Part shown: piece after piece, positions 25,172 to 31,747 of the stretch | Position numbering within the stretch: position 1 is the first letter of the stretch | How the letters are laid out: the number at the start of each line of letters is the position of its first letter | Assembly: GCA_034409055.1 (NCBI GenBank) | Contig: DAOUMU010000121.1 | Location: 1-31,747, forward strand | From: DAOUMU01 sp034409055 | Lineage (GTDB): Bacteria; Chloroflexota; Anaerolineae; 4572-78; J111 | Reading direction: 5' to 3' | Length of the DNA: 31,747 nucleotides | Translations under genes and position numbers: made by a program | The notes under the pieces: model-generated | Told to the model about the DNA's origin: nothing | Databases searched by the model: none | Seen by the model: only the letters and a program-made list of their open reading frames with translations

Positions 25172-26137
25172 ATGGATATTGTTTGTCTTGGCGAGATGCT
25201 CATTGACATGTTCCCGGCTGAGTTGGGTCGAAGATTGGTCGAAGTATCGGCATTTCATCCCAAACCGGGCGGGGCACCGGCCAATGTAGCCGTCGCCGCG
25301 GCCCGGTTGGGTGCAAAGAGCGCCTTCATCGGCAAGGTGGGCGACGACGCCTTTGGGCACCACCTGGTTGACACCCTGGCCCAGGAGCAGGTCGAGACCC
25401 GAGGCATGCGCTTTGACGCCACCGCCCGAACGACGATGGCCTTTATCGCCATGCCGGACGAGCACACGGCTGAGTTCGTGTTTTATCGCAACCCTGGTGC
25501 CGATATGCTGCTCCGGGCAGACGAGTTGGACCAGGAACTGTTACAACAAACCCGCGTCTTTCACTTTGGTTCAATCAGCCTGATTGAGGAGCCCAGTCGT
25601 AGGGCCACGATTGAAGCGGTCAGGCTGGCCCGTGAGGCCGGAGCTTTGATCTCGTTCGACGTCAACTACCGGCCCAGCCTCTGGCCCCGACCGGATGACG
25701 CTTATGAGGTGATGATGACCATGCTGCCCCAGGCCAACCTGGTCAAAGTCAACGAGACCGAGCTAGAGCTACTCTCCGGTAGCAACGACCTGGCAGGCGG
25801 GAGCAAGGTTCTGCTGCAAAAAGGTCTCGACCTGTGCGTGGTCACCCTGGGGCCAAATGGCAGCTTTTTCCAGGTCGCTGGGGGCAGCGAACATGTGCCG
25901 GCCTTTACCGTGCGTACTGTCGATGCGGTCGGTTGTGGGGACGCTTTCACCGCTGGCCTGCTCTGCCAACTTGTGGCCAGCGACAATTGGCAGGATCAGC
26001 TCTCCCCATCGCTACTGGGCCAAATTTTGCGCTATGCCAATGCGGTCGGAGCCTTAACCGCGCTAACCCAGGGCGTGATTCCGGCCTTGCCCACCGCGGC
26101 CGAAGTAAACGAATTTCTGACCCAACATTCAAATTGA
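25172..26137 (+). CDS. PfkB-family sugar kinase (fructokinase-like)
   Basis: This 321-residue ATP-dependent kinase has the PfkB signatures: PGGAPANVAVAAARLG (32-47), which binds sugar, and DAVGCGDAFTAG (251-262), where D257 is the catalytic base and GCGD replaces the usual GAGD. Length and order match fructokinases and 2-keto-3-deoxygluconate kinases. In this operon it should phosphorylate the ketose made by the upstream isomerase, giving the transketolase donor; that is inference. GGAGGG lies about 9 bases before the ATG. The transketolase N-terminal gene starts 15 bp after its stop. Confidence 0.9.
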   Translation: MDIVCLGEMLIDMFPAELGRRLVEVSAFHPKPGGAPANVAVAAARLGAKSAFIGKVGDDAFGHHLVDTLAQEQVETRGMRFDATARTTMAFIAMPDEHTAEFVFYRNPGADMLLRADELDQELLQQTRVFHFGSISLIEEPSRRATIEAVRLAREAGALISFDVNYRPSLWPRPDDAYEVMMTMLPQANLVKVNETELELLSGSNDLAGGSKVLLQKGLDLCVVTLGPNGSFFQVAGGSEHVPAFTVRTVDAVGCGDAFTAGLLCQLVASDNWQDQLSPSLLGQILRYANAVGALTALTQGVIPALPTAAEVNEFLTQHSN

Positions 26138-26152
26138 CGAAGAGAGGAATAT

Positions 26153-26983
26153 ATGTCTCAAACACCAGATTTGCAAGCCCTAAAAGAAAAAGCGCGGAGT
26201 TTGCGGCTCGACGTCTTGGACATGACAACGAAAGCAGGCTCAGGGCACCCTTCGAGTTCTTTCTCCGCAACGGAAATCCTGACGGCCCTGTATTTTGGCG
26301 GCATCCTGCGCTATCGCAGTGATGATCCGCCCTGGCCCGAACGGGATCGTTTGATTCTCAGCAAAGGACACGCTGCGCCATTGCTCTATGCGGTGTTGGC
26401 CCATGCCGGTTACTTTGATCGCGAAGAACTGTGGCGCCTGCGCCAGGTAAACAGCCCGGTGGAAGGCCACCCGGTCCAGGGCCGGCTGCCCGGCATTGAA
26501 ACGACCTCTGGTTCGTTGGGCAAGGGGATATCGGTGGGATTGGGCCACGTCCTCGGTGGCCGCCTCAACAAACTGAACTACCGCGTTTACGTACTGTTGG
26601 GCGACGGTGAGTGCGAGGAAGGCCAAATCTGGGAAGCAGCCATAGCGGCGGCCCACTTTAAAGCCGATAACCTCGTGGCCATTGTGGACTACAACAAGTA
26701 CCAGGAAACCGGCCCGATTAGCCGGGAGATGGCCCTGGAGCCGTTTGTTGAAAAGTGGCGCAGCTTCGGTTGGTACGTCGAGGAGGTGGATGGACACGAC
26801 ATTGAGGCCCTCATCAAGACCTTGAACACTGTACAAGAGGTCAAGGACCGGCCTTCAGTCATTATTGCTCACACGGTCAAGGGGAAAGGCGTGAGTTTTG
26901 TGGAAGCGGACTACACCTTCCACGGTCGAGCCTTGACCCCCGAACAGGCCGAAAAAGCTCGGGAGGAGATATTATGCAACTAG
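26153..26983 (+). CDS. Transketolase-like protein, N-terminal (TPP-binding) subunit
   Basis: This 276-residue subunit equals the first half of transketolase. It has the early GSGHPSSSFSATEILTALYF motif, ILSKGHAAPLLYA, and the thiamine diphosphate/metal motif GDGECEEGQIWEAAI from G150 to N181 (GDG-x27-N). The partner pyrimidine and C-terminal domains are in the next gene, whose start overlaps this stop by 10 bp, indicating coupled translation. Split transketolases transfer two-carbon ketol units; known dedicated ones include apulose-4-phosphate transketolase. The substrate here is not fixed by sequence. Confidence 0.92.
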   Translation: MSQTPDLQALKEKARSLRLDVLDMTTKAGSGHPSSSFSATEILTALYFGGILRYRSDDPPWPERDRLILSKGHAAPLLYAVLAHAGYFDREELWRLRQVNSPVEGHPVQGRLPGIETTSGSLGKGISVGLGHVLGGRLNKLNYRVYVLLGDGECEEGQIWEAAIAAAHFKADNLVAIVDYNKYQETGPISREMALEPFVEKWRSFGWYVEEVDGHDIEALIKTLNTVQEVKDRPSVIIAHTVKGKGVSFVEADYTFHGRALTPEQAEKAREEILCN

Positions 26984-27939
26984 GTAAAAAAGCAGGACTC
27001 AAGCCGGCCAAACCGATGCGTGATGTATTTGGTAACGCCTTGCTAGAACTTTGCCGCGAAAATCCAAAGATCTTGGTGCTGGATGGGGATCTCTCCAACA
27101 CGACCAAGACGCTGGCCGTACGCCATGAGTTCCCGGAGCGGTTCTTCAACATCGGTCTGGCCGAAAGCAACATGGTCAGCATAGGGGCTGGACTGGCCGA
27201 CTGCGGGTTTATTCCTTTCATCACCAGTATGTCATCGTTCCTGTTGTGCAATGGGTATGACCAGCTTCGCCTGTCCATCGCCATAGCCGGTACCAATGCC
27301 AAGGTGGTGGGCAGCCACGGCGGAATCACCCTGGGCAAGGACGGCCCCACTGCAATGGCCATAGAGGACCTGGCCCTGATGGGTGGCCTGCCTACGTTTG
27401 TCATCCTGGTACCCTGTGATCCGGTTTCGATGCACAAGGCTGTGCGGGCCATGGCCGACTATGTCGGGCCGGTCTATCTACGCTCGAGCCGGGTGGCTAT
27501 GCCCCACATCTACCCCGAAGAGGATTGTCCTTTCGAGATTGGCCAGGCCAACGTCGTTCGTGAAGGGAGCGACCTGACCATCATCGGTTGCGGTCTCATG
27601 GTCGCCGCAGCGTTGGATGCAGCGGCTATGCTGGCGGAAGAAGGAATCGGGGCGCGTGTACTGGACATGCACACCATCAGACCAATGGATACGGAAGCGA
27701 TTACCGCCGCTGCGCACGAGACAGGGGCGATCGTTACAGCAGAGGAGCATTTGTTACACGGCGGTATGGGCAGCAACATTGCCCGTGTGGTGGCCGCCAC
27801 CCACCCCGTGCCTATGCGCTTCGTCGGATTGGCCGACACCTACACAGATTCGGGCGAACCTGACGCGCTGTTGGAGAAGTATGGTCTGACCTCGCAGGAC
27901 ATTGTCGTAGCTGCCCGCGAGGCCGTGGCTGCGAAGTAA
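26974..27939 (+). CDS. Transketolase-like protein, C-terminal (pyrimidine-binding) subunit
   Basis: This 321-residue partner subunit has the pyrimidine-binding domain with the activating glutamate E64 in FFNIGLAESNMVSIGAGLA, then SHGGITLGKDGPTAMAIEDLALM and the C-terminal domain (LTIIGCGLMVAAALDAAAMLAEEGIGARVLDMHTIRPMD). Together with the upstream gene it makes one heteromeric transketolase. The ATG sits inside the end of the upstream gene with GGAGGAG just before it. The SAF oxidoreductase follows after 11 bp. Confidence 0.92.
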   Translation: MQLGKKAGLKPAKPMRDVFGNALLELCRENPKILVLDGDLSNTTKTLAVRHEFPERFFNIGLAESNMVSIGAGLADCGFIPFITSMSSFLLCNGYDQLRLSIAIAGTNAKVVGSHGGITLGKDGPTAMAIEDLALMGGLPTFVILVPCDPVSMHKAVRAMADYVGPVYLRSSRVAMPHIYPEEDCPFEIGQANVVREGSDLTIIGCGLMVAAALDAAAMLAEEGIGARVLDMHTIRPMDTEAITAAAHETGAIVTAEEHLLHGGMGSNIARVVAATHPVPMRFVGLADTYTDSGEPDALLEKYGLTSQDIVVAAREAVAAK

Positions 27940-27950
27940 GGAGAAAGTAA

Positions 27951-29234
27951 ATGATACGTCAAGAACTGTTACGCCATCAGGCTGAAGGCCAACCGATTCG
28001 GGTTGGCGCCACGATCGCCGGCTGGATGGGCAGTGGCTTTGTGGCCCAGATGGCCCACGTGCCAGGCATGGCCGTCAACGTACTGGCCGAAGCCGACCCA
28101 AAGGCGGCCTGGGAAGCATTCATAGCCACCGGCGTGGAACAGGACAACATTGTCGAGGCTAGCGCGCCCGGTCCGGCGATGGACGCTCTACGGGCGGGTA
28201 AACGGGTGATCACCGGTTCCTATGGCCTGGCTGCGCAACTAGAGGATGTTGATATCGTCGCCGACGTGACCTGGTCTCCGGCCATCGGGGCCGAAACCGC
28301 TTATGCCTGCATCGAACAGGGCAAAGACGTGGTGCTAATCAACATCGAGGCCGATGTGACGGTCGGGCATATCCTGCACAAGCTGGCCCAAAAGGCCGGG
28401 ATACTGTACACGGTTTCGTCCGGCGATGAGCCGGGTTGCCTGATGGAACTTTATGACTTTGTGACCAGTTTGGGGTACGAGGTCATCGTCATCGGCAAAG
28501 GTAAAAACAATCCGCTCAACCCCGCTGCCACCCCGGATACCGTGGCCGAATCGGCTAAAAAGGCCGATAAAGATCCCTACCAGGTTGCTTCTTACGTCGA
28601 CGGCACCAAGACGATGTTCGAGATGAGCTGCGCGGCCAACGCCACCGGCTGTCTGCCGATGCAGCGGGGCATGATCGGTCCCGAGGCCACTCTGGAAACG
28701 GTCTCCCAGGTTTTCGCTCTGGAGGAAGACGGCGGCTTGACCAGGTTTCCTGGAGCAGTCGATTTCGTGCAGGGCAGCTCTATGTCCGGGGGAGTGTTTG
28801 TCACCGTACGGATCACCGATGAACGTATCCAGGCCGACCTGCAGTATCTCAAGGTTGGCCAAGGCAAGTATTTTACCTTTTTCCGGCCCTATCATCTCTG
28901 GTTCCTGGAAGCCCCGATTTCCATTGCCCGGGCCCATATTCAGCGCCAGACAACCCTGGTTCCGCTGGACAAGCCGGTGGCGGACATTATGACCATAGCC
29001 AAACGAGCCCTACAGCCAGGCGAGCGGTTGGACGATTTCGGTGGGTACGCCTATCACGGCGTGATGGACCGGGCCGAACTGGTACGTGAGCTGAATGCCC
29101 TACCCGTCGGGCTGGCTCCCGGAGCGGAGGTTGTCCGGCCGGTCGAGGCCGGCGCAATCGTTACCTGGGGTGATGTCAAGTTGGACGAGAATAGCACGGT
29201 CGTAAAATTGCGTCGCCAACAGGACGAGCTGTAA
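27951..29234 (+). CDS. SAF-domain NAD(P)-dependent oxidoreductase (homoserine-dehydrogenase-like)
   Basis: This 427-residue protein has an N-terminal Rossmann domain related to homoserine dehydrogenase (VGATIAGWMGSGFVAQMAHVPGMAVNVLAEAD, then VITGSYGLAA and VDIVADVTWSPAIGAETAYACIEQGKDVVLINIEADVTVG). A C-terminal SAF domain spans about 345-425 and includes MTIAKRALQPGERLDDFGGYAYHGVMDR. Members are sometimes labelled FlgA-like because of the SAF domain, which is misleading. They recur in sugar and polyol operons, but I know of no settled reaction. GGAG precedes the ATG. It is last in the isomerase-kinase-transketolase operon, so it probably handles an aldehyde or keto product of that route. Confidence 0.85.
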   Translation: MIRQELLRHQAEGQPIRVGATIAGWMGSGFVAQMAHVPGMAVNVLAEADPKAAWEAFIATGVEQDNIVEASAPGPAMDALRAGKRVITGSYGLAAQLEDVDIVADVTWSPAIGAETAYACIEQGKDVVLINIEADVTVGHILHKLAQKAGILYTVSSGDEPGCLMELYDFVTSLGYEVIVIGKGKNNPLNPAATPDTVAESAKKADKDPYQVASYVDGTKTMFEMSCAANATGCLPMQRGMIGPEATLETVSQVFALEEDGGLTRFPGAVDFVQGSSMSGGVFVTVRITDERIQADLQYLKVGQGKYFTFFRPYHLWFLEAPISIARAHIQRQTTLVPLDKPVADIMTIAKRALQPGERLDDFGGYAYHGVMDRAELVRELNALPVGLAPGAEVVRPVEAGAIVTWGDVKLDENSTVVKLRRQQDEL

Positions 29235-29394
29235 CCTAATCACTCACTACCCGACACGGACAGAGAAACCAGGTTTTTTGTTGTCTGAACAAGCCAAAAT
29301 GGTTGTTTTTCGGGCATTCCGGGCCAATTCAAGCACCTTTGCCAGTGAAAAACCTGGTTTCTGGTTTGCAATGTCGGGTAATGAACCTAATCAC
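29233..29394. mobile_element. MITE-like element with TIRs and 11-bp flanking direct repeats
   Basis: AACCTAATCAC flanks the element exactly at 29233-29243 and 29384-29394. The element ends TCACTACCCGACA (29244-29256) and TGTCGGGTAATGA (29371-29383) are inverted at 12 of 13 positions. Inside, AGAAACCAGGTTTTT (29264-29278) and AAAAACCTGGTTTCT (29348-29362) are a perfect 15-bp inverted repeat. No reading frame fills the 140 bp. The left direct repeat begins within the stop codon of the SAF gene. The rest of the 29235-29737 gap holds two promoters and an operator. Confidence 0.65.
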
Positions 29395-29411
29395 ACTATA
29401 CGGTATGCGGA

Positions 29412-29458
29412 TTGTATACAACTGATATTTTGACTTTTGAAAATTTCTATGTTACTAT
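29412..29458 (+). promoter_or_regulatory. Upstream promoter of the ROK gene with TTGTATACAA site
   Basis: TTGACT (29430-29435), 17 bp, TACTAT (29453-29458) with an extended TG. The palindrome TTGTATACAA lies at 29412-29421, just upstream of the -35. TGTATACAAC recurs at 29600-29609. Confidence 0.45.
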
Positions 29459-29599
29459 CTGCCCGGTTTTTTTTGAACAGTTCACAACCTGCCATCTACC
29501 TTAACCCGTTAAGGTTAAATTTTCCAATTTCTCTCCCCCAACTTGCTGGTTAAATAGGAATTTTGTGATTAGGAAAGGAGTAAAAATCGGTATTTAAGC

Positions 29600-29665
29600 T
29601 GTATACAACCAATATATAAAAATAATACACTGAGTTTTGACCTGGTATGTAAAGTATGGTAAACT
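29600..29665 (+). promoter_or_regulatory. Downstream promoter of the ROK gene
   Basis: TTGACC (29637-29642), 17 bp, TAAACT (29660-29665) with extended TGG. The site TGTATACAAC (29600-29609) lies 27 bp upstream of the -35. Transcription would start near 29672, inside the XylR-type operator. Confidence 0.5.
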
Positions 29666-29669
29666 GCGG

Positions 29670-29696
29670 CTTAGTTTGTTGCGGCAACAAACTAAG
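29670..29696. promoter_or_regulatory. XylR-type operator
   Basis: This is a perfect inverted repeat with 13-bp arms CTTAGTTTGTTGC and GCAACAAACTAAG around one G. The TTAGTTTGTT and AACAAACTAA arms are those of the xyl operator bound by XylR in Bacillus. It covers the expected start of transcription of the ROK gene that follows, which is the arrangement of an autorepressed xylR. Confidence 0.85.
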
Positions 29697-29737
29697 TGGA
29701 TTGGTAGGATCCCCCTTCTTCCTTTGAGGTCAAACAG

Positions 29738-31012
29738 TTGACAACAGGACGGCATCGCTACCGTACAGGTAACCAGGCTTTAGTGCGAGAGATTAATCTC
29801 TCGACAATTATGAATCGCCTACGCGAAAATGCGCCGATCTCACGGTCAGCCCTGGCCGAGTTGACCGGCTTGAATAAGACCACTGTCTCCAGCCTGGTTC
29901 ATGAACTCATCGAGCATCAATTTGTCCGTGAGAGTGGTTTTCGTTCGACCGGAACAGGACGCCCGGCTGTACTGCTGGAGCTTAACCCGACGGCGGGTTG
30001 TATCGTCAGCAGTGAGATCGGGGTAGATTTTATCTCGGTTATCTGTACAAACTTTGCCACTGAAACCATCTGGCAACATAAAGAACGGATCGAACAGGAT
30101 ATGGGGCAGCAAGCTATCATCGATTGTTTGCTGGTTCTTTTGCAGCAAGCGGTAGAAGCCGGATACCGTTCATGTAGCCCCTTATTGGGGCTGGTCGTTG
30201 GCGTACCTGGTTTGGTAGATCAGCAGACCGGTACGCTGCTGTTTGCCCCCAATCTAAACTGGAGGAATGTGGCTTTAGGGGCTATTTTGCACCGAACCCT
30301 TGGTTTTTCGGTGCGTGTCGATAACGAGGCCAATATGGCCGCCCTGGGTGAGCATTATTTTGGTGTGGCCCAGGGCTACAATGAAGTGTTGTACATCAGT
30401 GCCGGGGCGGGTATCGGTGGGGGAATTGTCCGGAGTGGCCAGTTGTTTAGTGGCGCCACTGCTTTTGCCGGTGAATTTGGTCACATGACTATGGACCCGG
30501 CTGGTGAACTGTGTAATTGTGGTAATCGAGGCTGTTGGGAAACTCAGGTTAGCCAGTCGGCTTTGTTTCGTCACATCCGGCAGGCTATTATAGACAAAGG
30601 TCGTGCCAGTATCTTAGCGAATATGGCAGACGGCGACTTTGATCGGCTGACGGTATCAATGGTGGTAGATGCCGCCCAGGCAGGTGATTCGGTGGCCCTG
30701 GAGGCATTAGACCAGGTTGGGCATCATCTGGGGATTGGTATTGCCTCCCTGGTCAATGCGCTGAATCCCGAACTGGTCGTATTTGGCGGTATTCTTAGCC
30801 TGGCCGGCGAATTTTTACTGCCGCCAGTGCACCATGAATTGCAGCGGCGGGCCCTACTCTGGAACGAGGGCACCACCCAGGTGGTGTTGGCCCGCCATCG
30901 CTTTGATGCCTGTGTAATGGGGGGGGTGGCCTTGATTTACCAGGCCATCTTGGCTCACCCAGGCACGCTCGCCCGTCAAAGTATCTCGTCCGAGCCATTT
31001 TTAAAACATTAA
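29738..31012 (+). CDS. xylR: ROK-family transcriptional repressor, XylR-like
   Basis: This 424-residue regulator has an N-terminal winged helix-turn-helix at residues 15-75 (VREINLSTIMNRLRENAPISRSALAELTGLNKTTVSSLVHELIEHQFV). The ROK sugar-binding domain follows, with GVPGLVDQQTGTLLFAPNLNW, DNEANMAALGEHYFG, the glycine-rich SAGAGIGGGIV and the zinc motif CNCGNRGCWE. The start is TTG, well supported by GAGGT 8 bases before; the next ATG would cut into the DNA-binding domain. The palindrome in front of it matches the XylR operator of Firmicutes, so xylose is the likely inducer. It lies 292 bp before an ABC sugar-binding protein, which it probably controls. Confidence 0.88.
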   Translation: MTTGRHRYRTGNQALVREINLSTIMNRLRENAPISRSALAELTGLNKTTVSSLVHELIEHQFVRESGFRSTGTGRPAVLLELNPTAGCIVSSEIGVDFISVICTNFATETIWQHKERIEQDMGQQAIIDCLLVLLQQAVEAGYRSCSPLLGLVVGVPGLVDQQTGTLLFAPNLNWRNVALGAILHRTLGFSVRVDNEANMAALGEHYFGVAQGYNEVLYISAGAGIGGGIVRSGQLFSGATAFAGEFGHMTMDPAGELCNCGNRGCWETQVSQSALFRHIRQAIIDKGRASILANMADGDFDRLTVSMVVDAAQAGDSVALEALDQVGHHLGIGIASLVNALNPELVVFGGILSLAGEFLLPPVHHELQRRALLWNEGTTQVVLARHRFDACVMGGVALIYQAILAHPGTLARQSISSEPFLKH

Positions 31013-31074
31013 CCCAAGGAGGTGAAGCCTATACACCACTAAAATATCAAAATAATTCTATCAAGTTATTTCTC

Positions 31075-31126
31075 TGTAGAGAGGGCATCCCTATGCCCGA
31101 CCTCGCATGGGGAGGCGGGGTCTACA
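31075..31126. repeat. Hairpin repeat, core GCATCCCTATGC
   Basis: The stem GGGCAT (31083-31088) and ATGCCC (31093-31098) around CCCT is the inverted form of the 12593 and 23054 hairpins. It is enclosed by TGTAGA (31075) and TCTACA (31121), with a second CCTC/GAGG hairpin, giving a branched fold like that at 22996-23107. Confidence 0.5.
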
Positions 31127-31158
31127 AAAAGAAAATCCCTGTTATGTCAAGTTATGTA

Positions 31159-31179
31159 AGGCAAGTTGCTAACTTGCCT
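31159..31179. repeat. Perfect hairpin AGGCAAGTT-GCT-AACTTGCCT
   Basis: A 9-bp perfect stem with a 3-base loop lies in the 292-bp gap between the ROK gene and the sugar-binding protein gene. There is no U tract on either side, so it is not a typical terminator. Nothing else gene-like is seen in this gap. Confidence 0.5.
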
Positions 31180-31304
31180 GTAGCACCATTGACAAGTTGG
31201 CAGCTTATCCTAAAAGAAAATTCCTATAGCATTAAAATAAACTAACCGAAACTTTAGGAACATTTTTATTAGGTAAGATTTAGATAGTTCAAGGAGGATC
31301 AAAG

Positions 31305-31747
31305 ATGAGTAAGCGTTTATTTTGGTTGATGACCCTTTTTGCCATTCTGGTTTTGGTGGTTGCTTGTGGTGGGGCTGCCACACCGGCCCCCGAGGCTCCG
31401 GCCGAAGAAGCAGCACCAGCCGAAGAAGCAGCACCAGCCGAAGAAGAAGCAATGGCTGAAGAAGTTGACACCTCAGGTGTCACAGAATTGAATATCCTGT
31501 GGGCCCAGTGGGATCCGGCGGACTACCTGCAGCAGGTGGCCAATGAGTATGAGGCCGAAACCGGCGTCAAGGTCAACGTCATCCAGGAACCGTGGGGCTC
31601 CTTCGGTGACCGCTTCTTCGCCGAAATGGCCGCCGGCGGTGACGCCTGGGATATGGTCGTCGGCGACAGCCAGTGGCTGGGCCAGGGCGCCACCCAGGGT
31701 CACTATCTAGAACTGACCGACTTCCTGGTCGGTGAAGGCATCGCCGA
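31305..31747 (+). CDS. ABC transporter sugar-binding lipoprotein (family 1), partial
   Basis: This gene runs off the right edge; 147 residues are visible. A lipoprotein signal, MSKRLFWLMTLFAILVLVVAC, has its lipobox cysteine at C21. An acidic linker follows, rich in alanine, proline and glutamate, built from an 18-bp DNA repeat (31401-31454, three copies, the last degenerate). The mature part begins ELNILWAQWDPADYLQQVANEYEAETGVKVNVIQEPWGSFGDRFFAEMAAGGDAWDMVVGD, the start of a family-1 extracellular solute-binding protein for sugars. AAGGAGGA lies 6 bases before the ATG. Membrane and ATPase genes would be expected just beyond the window. With the XylR-like gene upstream, xylose or a xyloside is a reasonable but unproven substrate. 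Confidence 0.88.
   Translation, partial: MSKRLFWLMTLFAILVLVVACGGAATPAPEAPAEEAAPAEEAAPAEEEAMAEEVDTSGVTELNILWAQWDPADYLQQVANEYEAETGVKVNVIQEPWGSFGDRFFAEMAAGGDAWDMVVGDSQWLGQGATQGHYLELTDFLVGEGIA

Noticed and set aside
31201..31250. Second XylR-type operator in front of the sugar-binding protein gene
   Set aside because: Only one weak half-site (AAACTAA near 31237) is present and the opposite arm is missing.
31210..31452. Minus-strand frame rich in LLLRLVLL over the lipoprotein start
   Set aside because: It is the complement of the Ala-Glu-Pro linker repeat of the sugar-binding protein and has no gene features.

Overview
The window reads as part of a bacterial chromosome of mid-50s % GC (by eye), most likely a member of Chloroflexota (Anaerolineae-like). 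I infer this from several things: the sugar-binding lipoprotein at the right edge has the CGGAATPAPEAPAEE-type linker common in that phylum, GTG and TTG starts are frequent, there are many family-1 sugar uptake and ROK/GntR-type catabolic genes, and the intergenic spaces carry heptad and hairpin repeats. No rRNA, tRNA, CRISPR array, transposase or phage gene was seen.

Left part (1-9.6 kb): two GyrI-like ligand-sensing genes, one of them an AraC-type regulator, form a small minus-strand unit. Next is a 1363-residue minus-strand gene that fuses two tandem TrmO/TsaA-like tRNA-methyltransferase domains to a complete UvrA excinuclease ATPase. A plus-strand pair follows (MFS transporter and C-GCAxxG-C-C redox protein), then a convergent FGGY (xylulokinase-like) sugar kinase. 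Between the kinase and the next gene lie overlapping divergent promoters and a possible 130-nt terminated RNA.

Middle part (9.6-16.5 kb): a lipoprotein-type amidohydrolase lies convergent to a minus-strand unit of FAD glycerol-3-phosphate dehydrogenase (glpD), a diacylglycerol-kinase-like protein with an altered GGDGT motif, and a thymidylate-kinase-like/methyltransferase fusion. An XRE-receiver fusion regulator is divergent from glpD, and the intergenic space has repeated palindromic sites that it may bind.

Right part (16.5-31.7 kb): a large sugar-catabolism island. The minus strand carries a UPF0261 Tm-1-like protein, a PEP-hydrolase-like TIM barrel (together the two halves of plant Tm-1) and a formyltransferase. 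A xylose-isomerase-like TIM barrel is divergent from a Gfo/Idh/MocA dehydrogenase, and a TauE/SafE permease follows. A HutC-type GntR regulator then precedes a tight plus-strand operon: isomerase, PfkB kinase, two-gene transketolase, and a SAF-domain NAD(P) oxidoreductase. A XylR-like ROK repressor, with an almost textbook XylR operator in front of it, and the start of an ABC sugar-binding lipoprotein close the window. A 10-bp palindrome (ATAATATTAT) at the GntR promoter, the dehydrogenase promoter and the Tm-1 start suggests one GntR regulon. The isomerase-kinase-split-transketolase order resembles the non-oxidative apiose route, but the substrate is unknown.

Several intergenic spaces hold small structured repeats: a MITE-like element with terminal inverted repeats and 11-bp flanking direct repeats (29233-29394), a cloverleaf element (22996-23107), and hairpins sharing the core GCATAGGGATGC.
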